From: Adiantum capillus-veneris
Taxonomy: Eukaryota > Streptophyta > Polypodiopsida > Polypodiales > Pteridaceae
Assembly (NCBI GenBank): GCA_014529385.2
Contig: CM043952.1
Location: 61,148,119-61,212,118 of the forward strand
Direction of reading: 5' to 3'
Length of the DNA: 64,000 bases
Shown: in pieces, positions 24,070-36,005 of the stretch
Numbering within the stretch: the stretch's first letter is position 1
Layout of the letters: each line of letters opens with the position of its first letter
Made by a program: the position numbers and the translations under genes
Notes under the pieces: model-generated
Told to the model about the DNA's origin: nothing
Databases searched by the model: none
The model's input: only the letters and a program-made list of their open reading frames with translations

Positions 24070-25185
24070 TCATGGCCATTGTGGCTCATGAAGATCTTCC
24101 TTGTTGGTTTCTATGTTAGTGGTCGTTTTGGTCTCCATGGTTTCACGTGAATCAGAATCTTCTTCAGCTTCGTTCATATATACGGGGTCGTCACCAGTCC
24201 CTATGTTGGTCTTTGAACTGGGGTCTGACTTTGCTACTTTTTGCGATCTCTTTCTGCGTGTTTTCTTCTTTTTCTGAGATTGGGCAATTGATGCCGTGTC
24301 TCTTTCCTCAAGAATATAATTTTGTTTTTGGAGCATCGATCCTGTGAGTACATTTACTGGTACCACGGGTGTACTTGGTGATGGCTCCTCGATAACTTCA
24401 ATCAAGTTTAATGGCGTGATCTTCGGTGCATTTGGATTATTTGGACATTGGGCAATCAAATGATCTATGCCACATCGATTACACATGAGTATCGGCATTG
24501 TAGACGTGCTCGCTTGATTGGTTTGCATTAGCGTGGCGTTCTTTTGTAGCCTAATAAGACACTCGGCTACACGATGTGGACCTCCACACTCATAGCATTG
24601 AAGAGGTGGTCTCTTAGCAGTGTAATTGATATTTTGACCTCTTGCCGCAAGAGCAGCTACTTGATATACAGGTTTGACTTGTCCCCAATAGTCCTCCATG
24701 TAGTATTGTGGACTTTCTTCAAGCACATCCATCCCATAGGCGATATTAGGATCTATATCTTCCTCACAGCCTTCCAAACAAGAAATAGATGACTCACAAC
24801 CCACTTGATTCACAGAAGTGATTCTCGGATGTGGTGGTTGCGGTCCTAGCACTGGAGGTGGTAAGGGTGTTGTTTGAACAACATTCTGGGCCCTAGGGAC
24901 CATGTGTTGTGTTGTTTGTTCAAGAGGTGGGGCCGGCATCAATGCAGGCACTCGAGGTGTGTTTGTCCATGCTAAGGTTGGTCTATTGGCCATCGCGCGC
25001 TTAAATACTATGCAATTTTTAGCTTGATGACCATACCTTCCACATGCATTGCAGTTCCCATTGAATTTTACTCTAAAAGTAGGGCATTCATTGGTGCTAT
25101 GCGGTCCATAGCATACTGAGCACCATTGCTGCTCCCTTCTTGGATACATATGATTGTTTTGCAAAGCACGATTGTCTCTAAGACT
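24070..25185 (-). pseudogene. Nucleocapsid-like part of element D with four zinc knuckles
   Basis: Counted from 25164, four Cys/His knuckles are visible: CSVCYGPHSTNEC (residues 15-27), CNACGRYGHQAKNC (38-51), CYECGGPHRVAEC (190-202) and CNRCGIDHLIAQC (228-240). Three of the four use C-x2-C-x3-H-x4-C spacing, and only the second has the classic x4 spacing. The linkers are Pro-rich. A Lys/Arg stretch (KKKKTRRKRSQK) follows. Such knuckles bind the element RNA during packaging. The frame is continuous with the capsid part upstream except for TAG at 25188-25186, and it ends at TGA 24072-24070. Confidence 0.75.
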
Positions 25186-26494
25186 CTATTGAATAGCCTT
25201 GGTGAGATCTGCTAAAGTCATCTCAGATATCTTTGGCTCCTTAGCAATAGGCTTTAAGGTCATTGTCTGATGCCCCGATGCTTGTGCGCTAATAGATTTA
25301 GGCTCAACAAACACTCTTTCTCCTTGAATCATTAAATTATCCTCCAATTGGATCGCATTGGTGGTGATTGCTTCCCAAGTGGTGATACCTCTAATGACTA
25401 GGCCATTGAAGATATCCTCATGTCGTAATCCCCTTATGAATCTATCAAGCAATTGGTTATTGTTGAAGCGCTCATTTGGATTACAACGAGAATTCAAATG
25501 CTTCAAGCGACTTATAAAGTCTCTCACCGACTCTCCTTCCTCTCGTTGGGCTTTCTGGAGCTGAGAGGCTACACCCCAAAGCACTCCCTCTCGTATGTAT
25601 TCTTTTAAGAACGGTCTCCTAAGAGTAGGGTAAATCGTTTTTTCTTCCACCCTTAGGGTTCTATACCAATCCCTAGCCTTTCTACTTAAGGTTAGGCTTA
25701 AAGCATTGCTCTTATGTAGGTCATTGTGTTCTCCTAGAGAATCGCATATTTGTTCAAACACTTTGATATGCTTTCTCACATCCCCGTCTCCACTAAATTT
25801 TTGTGTGAGCTTGGCTATTTGTACTGCCTTACTTCTAGGCTCTCTATCAGGCGCGTAACGCATATTCTCAGCAATAGATCGACCGATAGCTTGAGCAAAT
25901 GTTGCCAAGTTACCTAAGTGAGCAGGCACCGTGGGTGGAGGTGCTCCAGAGACTACATGTGGAGTAGGTATTGGCATCGGGCTTGGTGCATAGGAAGCCC
26001 ATGGGTTCCACGTTTGGTATGATGTTGTGCCATGTGGTGGTCCATAGTTCATATGGGTGGCCCTAGGCATAGCAGACGTTGGATGTGACATGCTAATGCT
26101 AGCCGGTATAGTCCCATGGAAATAAGAACTTGTGTATTGTGGTTGTGGAGCATAGGTAGTTGAAACAATGGGAGGGGTAGGGACTACATGAGTGTGATGA
26201 CCCATAGGTGCATACGATTGGTAGACACTTGTAGGTACTATTGCAGGCATTGAGCTACCATGTAGTGGTGCTTTACTAACAAATGAGGTCCATGGTGTGT
26301 TTTTCGGCATGCCCATCATTGGGGTAGGCATGGTAGCCGTGGTGTCATCAAGGGAAAGATGAGCTAGACTTGGAAAGGTGAAGCTATCACTTGTGGGCTC
26401 AGATTGCACTAAGAACCCTGGAGAAACAACATATGGGGGATCCATCGGACTTACCGAGGGAGTCTCCATTTGCGATAAGGTCGGTTGTTTAGCC
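25186..26494 (-). pseudogene. Gag capsid part of element D (downstream of the nested insertion)
   Basis: From the C insertion point the frame begins with a Pro/Ser/Thr/Met-rich region (about 200 residues). A retrotransposon gag domain follows at about 25797-25345: KFSGDGDVRKHIKVFEQIC, LTLSRKARDWYRTL, FLKEYIREG, ESVRDFISRLKHLNSRC and DRFIRGLRHEDIF. This is the standard order of the Ty3/gypsy capsid fold. The frame ends at TAG 25188-25186, a likely CAG-to-TAG change. It is in phase with the N-terminal part at 32061-33033 when element C is removed. Confidence 0.75.
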
Positions 26495-26686
26495 TGAAGG
26501 AGTACGAGCGGAAGTGCGACGCGAGAGAGAGTGCGAGAAGAAGAGCACGACGATATGGTGAACTCGCTCTACTATAATATGTAGAGCATAGTGAGTTCTT
26601 ATTAGGTTTTTACAAAAGAATTTGTGTACATACCTGGCGGCCCGCCCACTTACCTAGGCGACCACATTGGGCTTTATACCCCAACA
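26495..26686 (-). repeat. 3' LTR of element C
   Basis: This 192-bp LTR runs TGTTGGGG...CTTCA when read on the minus strand. A short GA/CT run lies near its 3' end (about 26525-26533). Confidence 0.95.
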
Positions 26687-26790
26687 ACCTCCCACTTAAA
26701 GTCCAATGTGGTACTTTAAGTGTGAGAGAAGCTACTATACAAGCTAATATACAAAAGATGTAGAGAAGTGATGTACTACCCTACACCTAA

Positions 26791-29700
26791 CTACTTGCGA
26801 AAATGCACAAAGCTCTCTGAGGGAAGTCCTTTTGTAAGTAGATCAGCAGGATTTTCAGTGGTGTGAACTTTGACAAGCTGAAGTTGATTATCCTCGAGCA
26901 TTTCCCTGATGAAATGATACTTCACATCCACATGCTTTGTCTTTGAGTGATAAACTGGATTGCGAGCCAATTGTATAGCACTTTGACTATCACAATATAA
27001 CACAGGCATCTCTTCTTTGATTCCCAAATCTGTTACTAGTCAATTAAGCCAAATTGATTCTTTGCATGCCTCTGATGCTGCAACATATTCAGCCTCTGTA
27101 GTAGACTGAGTAACACAATCTTGTAATCTAGAACTCCATGATACTGCTCCACCAGCCAATGTAAAGACATACCCTGACGTAGACCTTCGGTTGTCTAAGT
27201 CACCTGCATAATCTGAGTCTATAAAACCCTTTACACTTAGCTCCTGACTCCCATAGAATATACACATACTCTTTGTAGCTTTCAGGTATCTCAATATTCC
27301 TTTCACTGCCTCCCAATGTTTCTTGTCTGGGTTTAACATGTATCGACTTACTACTCCCACTGCAAATGCAATGTCTGGGCGAGTAGCAATCATTGCATAC
27401 ATCAAACTACCCACTGCAGACGCATATGGAATCTTATCCATTTCAGCCTGCTCTTCCTCAGACACAGGACAATCTTGTTTGCTAAGTTTCACATATGGTG
27501 GCAATGGAGCACTCAGTGCCTTTCCCTTGTCTATATTGAAACGTTGCAAAACCTTGTCAATATACTCTGTTTGAGATAACCAAATCAACTTATTTGATCT
27601 GTCTCTCTCAATGCGCATACCAAGTATATGACTTTCCTCACCCATGTCTTTCATGTCAAACGATTTTTCCATCTTTGACTTCAAAGCTGAAATTTCTTCC
27701 AAGTGCTTGCCAGCAATCAACATGTCATCCACATACAAAATAAGGATCAACCAACTACCATCCTTAGCCTTCTTTGTATATAGACAGTGATCGAACTCAC
27801 TACGTTTGTAGCCTTGAGAAAGCATAAACTTGTGGAATTTATGGTACCATGCCCTCGGTGATTGTTTTAAGCCATAAAGACTCTTTAACAACTGGCATAC
27901 CCAATCTTCCTTGCCTTTCTCAACAAACCCTTCTGGTTGCTGCATGTAAATTTCCACATCTAAATCACCATGCACGAACGTTGTCTTGACATCCATTTGG
28001 TGCAACACCAAATCTAATATGGCAACCAATGCAAGAAAGCATCTCAATGTAGTCATCTTGACCACCGGAGAGAAGATTTCATCAAAGTCAATGCCTTGTT
28101 CTTGCTTAAAGCCCTTGGCAACAAGCCTTGCTTTGTACTTTGGCTGACTATCATGAGCGGTGATCTTATACCTGTAAACCAATTTACAAGGTAGAGCCTT
28201 TTTGCCCTGTGGTAATTTAACTAGCTTCCATGTCTTGTTTTTATGCAGAGCTGTCATCTCTGACTGCATGGCCAATTGCCAATTCCCGGAGTCCTTCATT
28301 TGCACTGCTTCCTTGTAACATGAAGGCTCATTGCAATCAGTCAACATGACATAGTTCATAGATGGAACAAACCTATCAGGAGGTTGCGTGACACGTCCAG
28401 ATCTACGCACAATAGGTGGCTCAGGCTCAGCCACAACGTGTGGTTCCACTCTATCCTGTCCTTGCTCCTCTTGAGCCCTGACATTTTGTCTTGCACGTGC
28501 AGGTCCATCTTCTTGGAAGAAAACTCTTCTAATCTCCTCAACCCTCTCTAGTTTAGAATGATATTTGGATTCATTAAAGTGAACATCATTGCTGCGGACA
28601 ACCTTTCTGGATTCGGGATCCCAAAGTCTGTACCCCATCTCACAAGAATTACCATAGCCTAGAAAGATGCACTTTCTACTCTTTGGCTCAAGTTTGTTCC
28701 TAAATTCCTTTGCAACGTGAGTATATGCCTCACAGCCAAAGACTCTGAGATGCTTGTATGAGGGCACCTTGCCTGACCATACCATCTCTGGCACTGAATC
28801 CTTCTGCAAAACCTTGCTAGGAGATCTATTTACAAGATGAACAGCTGTTGATACAGCTTCAGTCCAAAACCCATTTGGCAGCTATGCATTAGACAACATA
28901 CTTCTGACCTTCTCTTGTATGGTCCTATTCATCCTCTCAGCAACACCATTTTGAGGAGGATTGTAAGGAGCAGTAAGTTCACGTTTTATACCTTTTGACT
29001 CACAAAAGTCCTGAAAGGCCTTTGAAACATACTCTCCACCATTGTTAGTGCGTAAGCATTTAAGCTTCTTGCCACTCTGATTCTCCACAAGTGTCACAAA
29101 CGTTTTGAAAATACTAAACGCTTCATCCTTGTGCTTGAGAAAGTAAACCCATACTTTCCTCGAGTAATCATCTATAAATGTCATAAAGTAAGAAGCTCCC
29201 CCTAGAGATAGGTTAGGCATAGGTCCACACAAATCACTATGAACAAGTGCCAACTGTGTATCTCTTCTACTGCTTCTATGCTTATGTGGCTGCTGTGTTT
29301 GCTTACCATACAGACAATGTTCACAGAATTCAAAATCATTAAATGAAAAGCCAGGCAAATAACCAGAACGAGATAAGATTTCCATTCCCTTCTTGGACAT
29401 ATGTCCTAACCGGCTATGCCACAAAGAAACGTTCAGCTGCTCAGTTACATTGATTACATTTTTAGAGACATTTGATACATAAATCATGTAAAGTCCTCCA
29501 GACTTTACTCCATGTGCTACTGTCATAGAACCCTTGGATATCTTCCACATGTTCTGTCCAAAAGTGGTGACGTAGCCAGCATCATCAAGTAAACCTGTGC
29601 TGATCAAGCTCTTCGTAATTGCGGGAACATGTCTCACATTCTTCAGCGTGAAAGAAGAGCCATTCTGAAACTTCAATTGAACATCTCCAACACCTAAGAT

Positions 29701-30087
29701 CTCACATGTCTGCCCATTGCCTAGCCGAACATGATCTTTAGTGGGCACATAAGAGGTTAACATGATCTTTTGCGGGAACATGATCTTGTTTGGAGACACA
29801 TGAAGTGATGCCCCTGAGTCTATAATTTAGTCACTCAGTGCATTTCCATCAGATGCTGTAAGAAGAGTTGAGTCCATTGTATTCTTCAAGAAGTAGATGT
29901 CTCCTGACACTAGACTGTCATCCACTGCAACAGTGTTTGTCACATTTATTTCTTGAATCTTCACTGAGGACTTGTTCTTCTCACCATGGTCTTCAGCTTT
30001 CTCTTTGCCTTTTTCTGCTTTCCATTCTCTGCAGTCTCTTTTCATGTGACCCTTCTTGCCACAATGGTAGCATTCTATGTCACTCTT
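26791..30087 (-). pseudogene. Copia pol of element C, broken by stops
   Basis: The order on the minus strand is: zinc knuckle CYHCGKKGHMKRDC (about 30065-30024); protease IIDSGASLHV just after a TAA at 29829-29827 that replaces the usual Trp; pre-integrase domain FCEHCLYGKQ; and integrase with HSDLCGP, TNNGGEY (Asp changed to Asn) and NGVAERMNR. A TAG follows at about 28882. Reverse transcriptase has YVDDMLIAG (about 27741-27715). A further stop lies in the RNase H region near 27040 (after SIWLN), and the last fragment contains CDSQSAI and ends at 26791. Several stops fit G-to-A or C-to-T change. This enzyme is not functional as it stands. Confidence 0.85.
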
Positions 30088-30774
30088 GCCTTAAGCACTG
30101 CGGGACTTGCTACGAGACTGATTCCTCTTTCCACCTTTGTACTTTTCTTTGGTCCTTCCCCTGACAACTAAGGCTGTTCCTTTGCCTTTGTCCATTGTCT
30201 TTCTATTGGTTTCTTCAGTAAGCAGACTTCCTTCTACACCTGCTATGTTCAAACCATCTGGAGGTGCAGAATTACTCAAAGCTATGCGAAAAGTGTCCCA
30301 ACTTTCCGGCAATGTGATCAACAGGAACATAGCTCTAACACGTTCATCAAACTTGACACCTTGAGCTGACAACTGACTGTAGATAGTGTTGAATTCATTC
30401 AGATGATTGGACATAGGTGTCCCTTCTTTCATCTTCAAGTCAACAAGCTTCTTAAGCAAGTATACCTGTGAAGCTGCACTCTGCTTCTCATAAAGATCAC
30501 TCAGCTTTAACCATGCTTGATAAGCCGACATTTCGTCTGCTACATTGAAGTAAACGCTTTCTGCCAAAGTCAGCATAATGGTAGAAAGTGCCAATTCATC
30601 CATTTCGCTCCATTCATCTTCGTCCATATCTTCTGGTTTTATCCCCTTGAGCTTTATAGGGTTTATCTGCTTCTTTTGTACCAACACGTGCCAAATCTGC
30701 TTCTTCCACAATGGGAAATTGGTTCCATCCAGCTTCTTGATATTGTAAAGAGCAGTGTCCTGTGATCCAGCCAT
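30088..30774 (-). pseudogene. Copia gag of element C
   Basis: The frame opens at ATG 30774 (MAGSQDTALYNIKKLDG) and has the plant copia gag pattern: GTNFPLWKKQIWHVL, LYEKQSAASQVYLLKKLVDL, MSNHLNEFNTIYSQL, LLITLPESWDTFRIAL. It ends at TAA 30090-30088, just before the zinc knuckle that continues in the same frame. The capsid part itself is uninterrupted. Confidence 0.85.
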
Positions 30775-31854
30775 AGCTACGCTTCACAATGGTTTACTTC
30801 TTGGGAAAAATTCGGCAGAGTTTCCCCTGTAAACTGACCTCTGAACCAATATCAACCTGTCAAATGAACCAAGAAAGCTTCAGATTCTGCATAAATTTCG
30901 GCAGAGTCTCCTTTGTAAAATGGCTCTGGTGTACTCAAAAACAGACCAAAAAACAACTCAAAAAACACTGTCTCTCTGACACTGTAAGCTGCGGGTAAAC
31001 CTGTCCTGCACCTGTACTGTCTCTGACTGTCCTGTCACTGTCCTGTAAGCATAGACTACGACAATGCCTCAACGGCAGTAAAGCAAAGATGCAATCCCAA
31101 CTGTCTAACTCACAGTCAATACATCCTAGCTGCCTATCTAAGGGTGCTCGAGGGATCGCTCCAAGACCTGTATCACCGAAAGGATCTCAACATTCGAGAA
31201 TCCCCCAGCTCAATAAAACCTCACTCGACCCTCAACAAAGGCTGCAGTAAATCTGACTGTACATAGACTTCCCACAAAGTCATACATCCACAAATTTCCC
31301 ACTGTATGCTGTAATCGCTGCGGCGGTTGTTTGCTGCGTGACTCACAGCCAGCAAACCCTCAACAGACATACATCATCTCTGACAATACATCCATGTGGA
31401 AGTACCTGCAATGTCAGGATGAAATCTGGAATATCAAGCAGCAAACACAAGCTACCTGATGAACTAGTGGATGTCGCCTACAGTCTGTGTGTAGATGCGC
31501 CCGTGTCGTATGTGACACGCCTCCAAGAACTTTGAGCCGTCCTTCGATGTGTAGACAGCCACAAATCAACACTCTGGGAGTGTCGATATCCTCAGCACCT
31601 ACAGTCGTAGGCCGAAAACCCCAAATTTGCAGAGTCAGATCTGCAGCCGCTGAGACCACGTAGTCGAAAATGGCCTGCGCAGACTTTGTCGAAGCTGAAC
31701 GGTGGCCGAGATGACCTCAAAATGAAATTCTGAGAACACCAAGCCCTTCGGGCTTACCCACAAGATTTGGGGCCGTGTCTCGCCTGTCGAATTTCACTCC
31801 AATGTGAGCTGGTGACTCTAGCCTCCTGCAGTGCTGCCCCGAGCCTCGATCTGA
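30775..31854 (-). other. Leader of element C
   Basis: About 1.1 kb of untranslated leader lies between the primer site and gag. Immediately upstream of gag there are two copies of a motif (plus strand TTCGGCAGAGT(T/C)TCC, at about 30810 and 30899) that also occurs in the leader of element B. Confidence 0.6.
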
Positions 31855-31868
31855 GCTCTGATACCAAT

Positions 31869-32060
31869 TGAAGGAGTACGAGCGGAAGTGCGACGCGAGA
31901 GAGAGTGCGAGAAGAAGAGCACGATGATATGGTGAACTCGCTCTACTGTAATGTGTAGAGCATAGTGATATCTTATTAGGTTTTTACAAAAGAATATGTG
32001 TACATACCTGGCGGCCCGCCCACTTACCTGGGCGACCACATTGGGCTTTATACCCCAACA
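31869..32060 (-). repeat. 5' LTR of element C
   Basis: This LTR pairs with 26495-26686. It is followed on the right by the target duplication TAGCC. Confidence 0.95.
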
Positions 32061-33033
32061 TAGCCTTCCCTGTATCCAAGAATCTCATGAGACTCGTTGA
32101 AGGCATGTTGATCCCCTTGTTCTGTCTCTCTAACTCAATGACCCTATGGATGACCTCACAAACTCTTTGTTGTTGATCCTCCACACTAGTAGCACCCATT
32201 GTGGATTGTAGGACATCTAACCAACCCACGTGATAGGTGTGACCTGTGTATAGGTCGGTCAGAGTCTTTGTTTGTAATTCGTACTCCCAGCTCTCATTTA
32301 AGAACACTCCATCTAGGATTGAGGTGCTAGGGGTGTCCTTTGAGCTAGATGCAATGTTGCTTTCTAGGGGTTGGCCCTTAGGGGTTGCTAAATTGGGAGC
32401 ACTTGATTGATCTCTCAGCAAGGATATTGACATAAGAGCTTTCACTTTTAACTCTCTTCGTTGCTCCGCCTTGCATAAGCTCTCGACTTCCTTTTCCCTC
32501 GCTGCAAGGATATATCGCTCAACCTCTTGCACTTCGGCAAGGCTTCTACCATCGGGTAATATGACCTCGGAGGGAAATAACTCTGAAGAGTCAGGAGGTG
32601 CAGTGAATGATGTATTCACGTGCACATTCTCTAACGGTATAGGGTCTACGTTTGTCACGAATGGAGAATTTACTTCCCCACCCCCCTCATTTACATCATT
32701 AGCTCCATGTTCGAAGCGAGTGGCTCTACTAAAGGTTTCCTTCATGCGGCTAAGCACACTCGGCCCGGACCGAGGACCCATGGCATGCATGTCTTGGCTT
32801 GAGCTATTGGGATTAGGCATTGGGAAACCCTCCATGACATCATAATCAGAGGAAGAGTCACTAGCCGCTATGTTCGGGTCTTGGTTTGTACTGCCTTGGG
32901 TCCCCGCCGAGGGCCCGGAACCTAAAGTAGCTCGATATTGAGAACTCGCGTAAGTTGAAATTCTCTCTAGTTTCTCCGTCTCTAGCACACGACCAGAGCG
33001 CAGATGCATGTGCCTTTGGCACCCTTCAAGCAT
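32061..33033 (-). pseudogene. N-terminal gag-like part of element D (upstream of the nested insertion)
   Basis: The frame opens at ATG 33033 (MLEGCQRHMHLRSGRVL). About 324 codons precede the C insertion. The first 150 residues are Ser/Gly/Asn-rich. A Glu/Lys-rich stretch follows (EVQEVERYILAAREKEVESL...EQRREL) that could form a coiled coil, then WEYELQTKTLTDLYTGHTYHVGWLDVL. The LRSGR motif near the start recalls the N-terminus of some plant gypsy polyproteins. The apparent continuation past 32061 to 31984 reads into element C and is not real. Confidence 0.65.
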
Positions 33034-33780
33034 CGGCGATTAACCTCGAAGGTTAACCGCTTACCTTTTTCAAGTGCCCATTTTCACTCGTGTTATTTAC
33101 ATTTTTAATGTTTTTTAATGTTTGATTTTTTTTATTAAAGTGTGTGATAGCTCGAAATGAGCGTATCACTTAGAGGGTCGTTGTGTGCTTTACAGCACAA
33201 TTTTCAGGCATCTAAAATTCCGTTGGTCCTCAAAAAATCGATTTTTAGCTATGTGTGAAGCTAAAATTCGTTTTTTTTTTAAAGGCGACTGAGGCCTAGG
33301 CCTGAGCGTGAGCTTGGGCTTGGGTCTGGGAGATATTCCCGATGCCGGTCCTACCTTTTTTTATTTTTTATTTTTATTTTTTTATTTTTTTTAAGGATAA
33401 GGTCGCCGCGGCCTGCGGGAGAGTACACACACACACACTCTATCTACCTACTTCTAATTAATACACCTACTGTTACACACTAACACACTCTATTAGCTCT
33501 CTTAGATCTACTTCCTACTTACTGTACACAGAAAACTAACTACCTTAATACACAGAGAATAAACACAGTACCTTTGAAATCTCCATTAACAAAGAAAACT
33601 AACAACCTTAATACAAAGAGAATAAACACAGTACCTTTGAAAACTCCATTAACAAAAAAAACACACAGTATAACACCAAATCCCTCTTCTCAACACACAC
33701 ACACTCCTTCCTTACCTTTCCTACAATAGAAATTACACCACGAAGAAGCACAGAGTGCTACTCGAGCTTAATGCACGGCA
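33034..33780 (-). other. Leader of element D
   Basis: This untranslated stretch of about 750 bases has T-rich runs and CA-rich patches. No frame is present. Confidence 0.55.
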
Positions 33781-33799
33781 TTCCCCGACAGCGGCGCCA
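33781..33799 (-). other. Asp-tRNA-type primer-binding site of element D
   Basis: On the minus strand TGGCGCCGCTGTCGGGGAA starts four bases after the 5' LTR. It differs at two positions from the plant Asp tRNA complement and resembles the site of element I (14123-14140). Confidence 0.75.
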
Positions 33800-33803
33800 A
33801 AAA

Positions 33804-34037
33804 TGTGCGCTTATGTCGCACGTGTCAATGCAAGGAACTTGCCAATACACCGTGTGCCAGCCACAAATGGCTCCAAGCACACAACAAGCCTAAACTAGTA
33901 AGCTCAAAGAAGGCGATGGTGTGTCACTCACCGCTCTACGCTTGCTTCATGGAGGATTCCTCGTCGCGAAGAAGAAGGAGCCGCCGCTTCGCCGCGCTCA
34001 ACCACTTCGCCGCCGCCGTGCTGTCATCGCAATGCTC

Positions 34038-34116
<79 letters not shown>

Positions 34117-34454
34117 CGCTCGCATACACACACACACAAGGAGATGAAGAAGAAGAAGATGGAGATGGAGCAAGAGCACTCTTCTATTGCACAAATGAGA
34201 GAATGAGTGAATTTTAGGTTTAGTTGACTTTTATATGAGCTCGCCCCATTCACACTTGGGCGCCCATGCTTAGCCAACTAATCCCTTGAATGTTCCAGTT
34301 AGAGTGCGCCTCTCATCGGCAATCACTCTTACCCTTTTCCTATTGGACTGACAAGCCCGGTACCTGACTCTACCAAATAAATAATACAATGTCCACCGTA
34401 GGTTACAACGTCCGTCGTACGTGATAGGATATCCGTGAGCCGTGAGGGTTAACA
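33804..34454 (-). repeat. 5' LTR of element D
   Basis: This is the 651-bp partner of 19777-20475. On the minus strand a TATAAAA box lies at about 34235-34229. The GA/CT tract (34041-34113 on plus) is downstream of it, in the transcribed part. Confidence 0.93.
34041..34113 (+). repeat. (CT)n tract in the D 5' LTR
   Basis: About 73 bases of pure CT, shorter than the matching tract in the 3' LTR. Confidence 0.95.
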
Positions 34455-34488
34455 AAAGATCATATGGTTGTTGGAAGTTTCCTTAAAA

Positions 34489-35260
34489 ATCTATACTACA
34501 TGAACATCTATATTAGTACAAAGCATTTGGTAAAGGTTCTACATGATATTTTAGACATTTTTGCAAAGTAAGAAGATGTACTCTTGATACCTATTGTTCT
34601 CATATAGTGCTACATGTCATAAACTTTTGCTCCGAAGGCATCACATACCTTAGGTCTATCATTATATAAGTTAATGATACACACACACAGAGGCCTTGCA
34701 AAACACGTAATTCTATAACCAACACGCCTACATACACGGTTGTGTAAATACATAACCACATTAACAGAAGACTATGAAACCTTTTTCGCGCGCCTTGTCT
34801 AACAACCAGCTATTATATCTATTCAAAAATTCTAGAAACATATACTCTTATCCCCTGTATGAGATCATGTATTTAAAAAGAAAACTTTAAAAGCAATTGC
34901 AAAGCAAAATCGTGATAGTTAGATCATGGGAGGACGAAGAAGTGAATGTATCCATGGTTTTTACAAGTCTAGCCTGAGCAAAAACATGAGAGAATTAGGG
35001 AAAATCAGTCAAGGTGACATGGATTGCATTTCAATGAAAACCATCAAGGTGAACTCATTCAGCTTATCGACAACCTGATAATTGTTCTAAAATGTATAAT
35101 TCAACCTGTTTAGTGCCAATGCACATTTCAATGTGATAAGTCAATTATAAATATACTACTAGGTATTTTTAGTTTTTTTTCACCACTGAACGCGACGTGA
35201 CACATCCTCTTGCTCTGCAATGTTAATTGAAGATAGTACATAGGCGCACGTGTGATTTAA

Positions 35261-35331
<71 letters not shown>

Positions 35332-35423
35332 TAGAGAGAGAGAGAGAGATATTAGACTCTAACGATGAGAGAGAAACCGGAGAGCTAGACAGATATGCTC
35401 CGGCAGCATCCGGCCACACCTGA

Positions 35424-35425
<2 letters not shown>
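34489..35425. repeat. Left arm of a large inverted repeat
   Basis: This segment, including the two GA tracts at its right end, matches the reverse complement of about 53032-53951 at roughly 95% or better by eye. It contains no clear gene. The arm starts about 30 bases right of the D insertion, and its inner end fades into the GA microsatellite (35427-35504). Confidence 0.85.

Positions 35426-35504
<79 letters not shown>
35263..35504 (+). repeat. Paired (GA)n microsatellites
   Basis: GA tracts at 35263-35327, 35334-35349 and 35427-35504 are separated by a short unique segment (AGCTAGACAGATATGCTCC) that is also present in the right arm. Confidence 0.95.
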
Positions 35505-35505
<1 letters not shown>

Positions 35506-35702
35506 CTAAAGGCATATGAGGTTGCTCAAGGTGGTTGGAGTGCGATGGTGCAACCTATTGGTGGGACTTGCTATTGATGTTGGGAGACCAAAAACAATTA
35601 TTGTCATCGACAGTCAAGCTAGTGAAAGCTTGCGAGTAGCGTTTGTAGGGACCAAGCCTTTATGAGGTGTAGAGGGCGTAGACATAGCACAGTAGGGCAA
35701 TG

Positions 35703-35921
35703 TGAAGTCGCAGAGCGGAACGTGGATCGACTCACACATACACACACAGAGATACACAGAGAGCTTACACAATACGTAGAGAATCGTTTGAAGGTTTATC
35801 TCCCAAAACCTTATTATCCACAAAAGTATAAGTGAGTATATACAAAGAGTTAGTGATAAGTGAGTTAGGCGGGCAGGCGGCCATATCCGTATAAGAGGCC
35901 ACTTGGGCTTTAATCCCAACA
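35703..35921 (-). repeat. 3' LTR of element B
   Basis: This LTR runs TGTTGGGATTAAAG...ACTTCA on the minus strand, with a TATATA box in the middle and a CA/GT-rich tract near the 3' end. Confidence 0.95.
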
Positions 35922-36005
35922 ACCTCCCACTTAAAGTCCAATGTGGCACTTTAAGTAACTGTAAATCTATGAACATAAATGTACAAAGATTTACATGGCT
36001 GCCAT

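Larger units (their letters stand above)
26495..32060 (-). mobile_element. Ty1/copia element nested in D (element C)
   Basis: The 192-bp LTRs (26495-26686 and 31869-32060) are flanked by the target duplication TAGCC (26490-26494 and 32061-32065). The primer site TGGTATCAGAGC lies at 31866-31855. The element is 5566 bp and has the full gag-protease-integrase-RT-RNase H order on the minus strand, broken by at least four stops. The LTRs differ at about seven positions. It interrupts the gag frame of D, so it is younger than D. Confidence 0.95.

Noticed and set aside
31984..32060. Apparent C-terminus of the D gag N-part reading into 31984
   Set aside because: Those codons belong to the LTR of nested element C. 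The D frame resumes at 26494.
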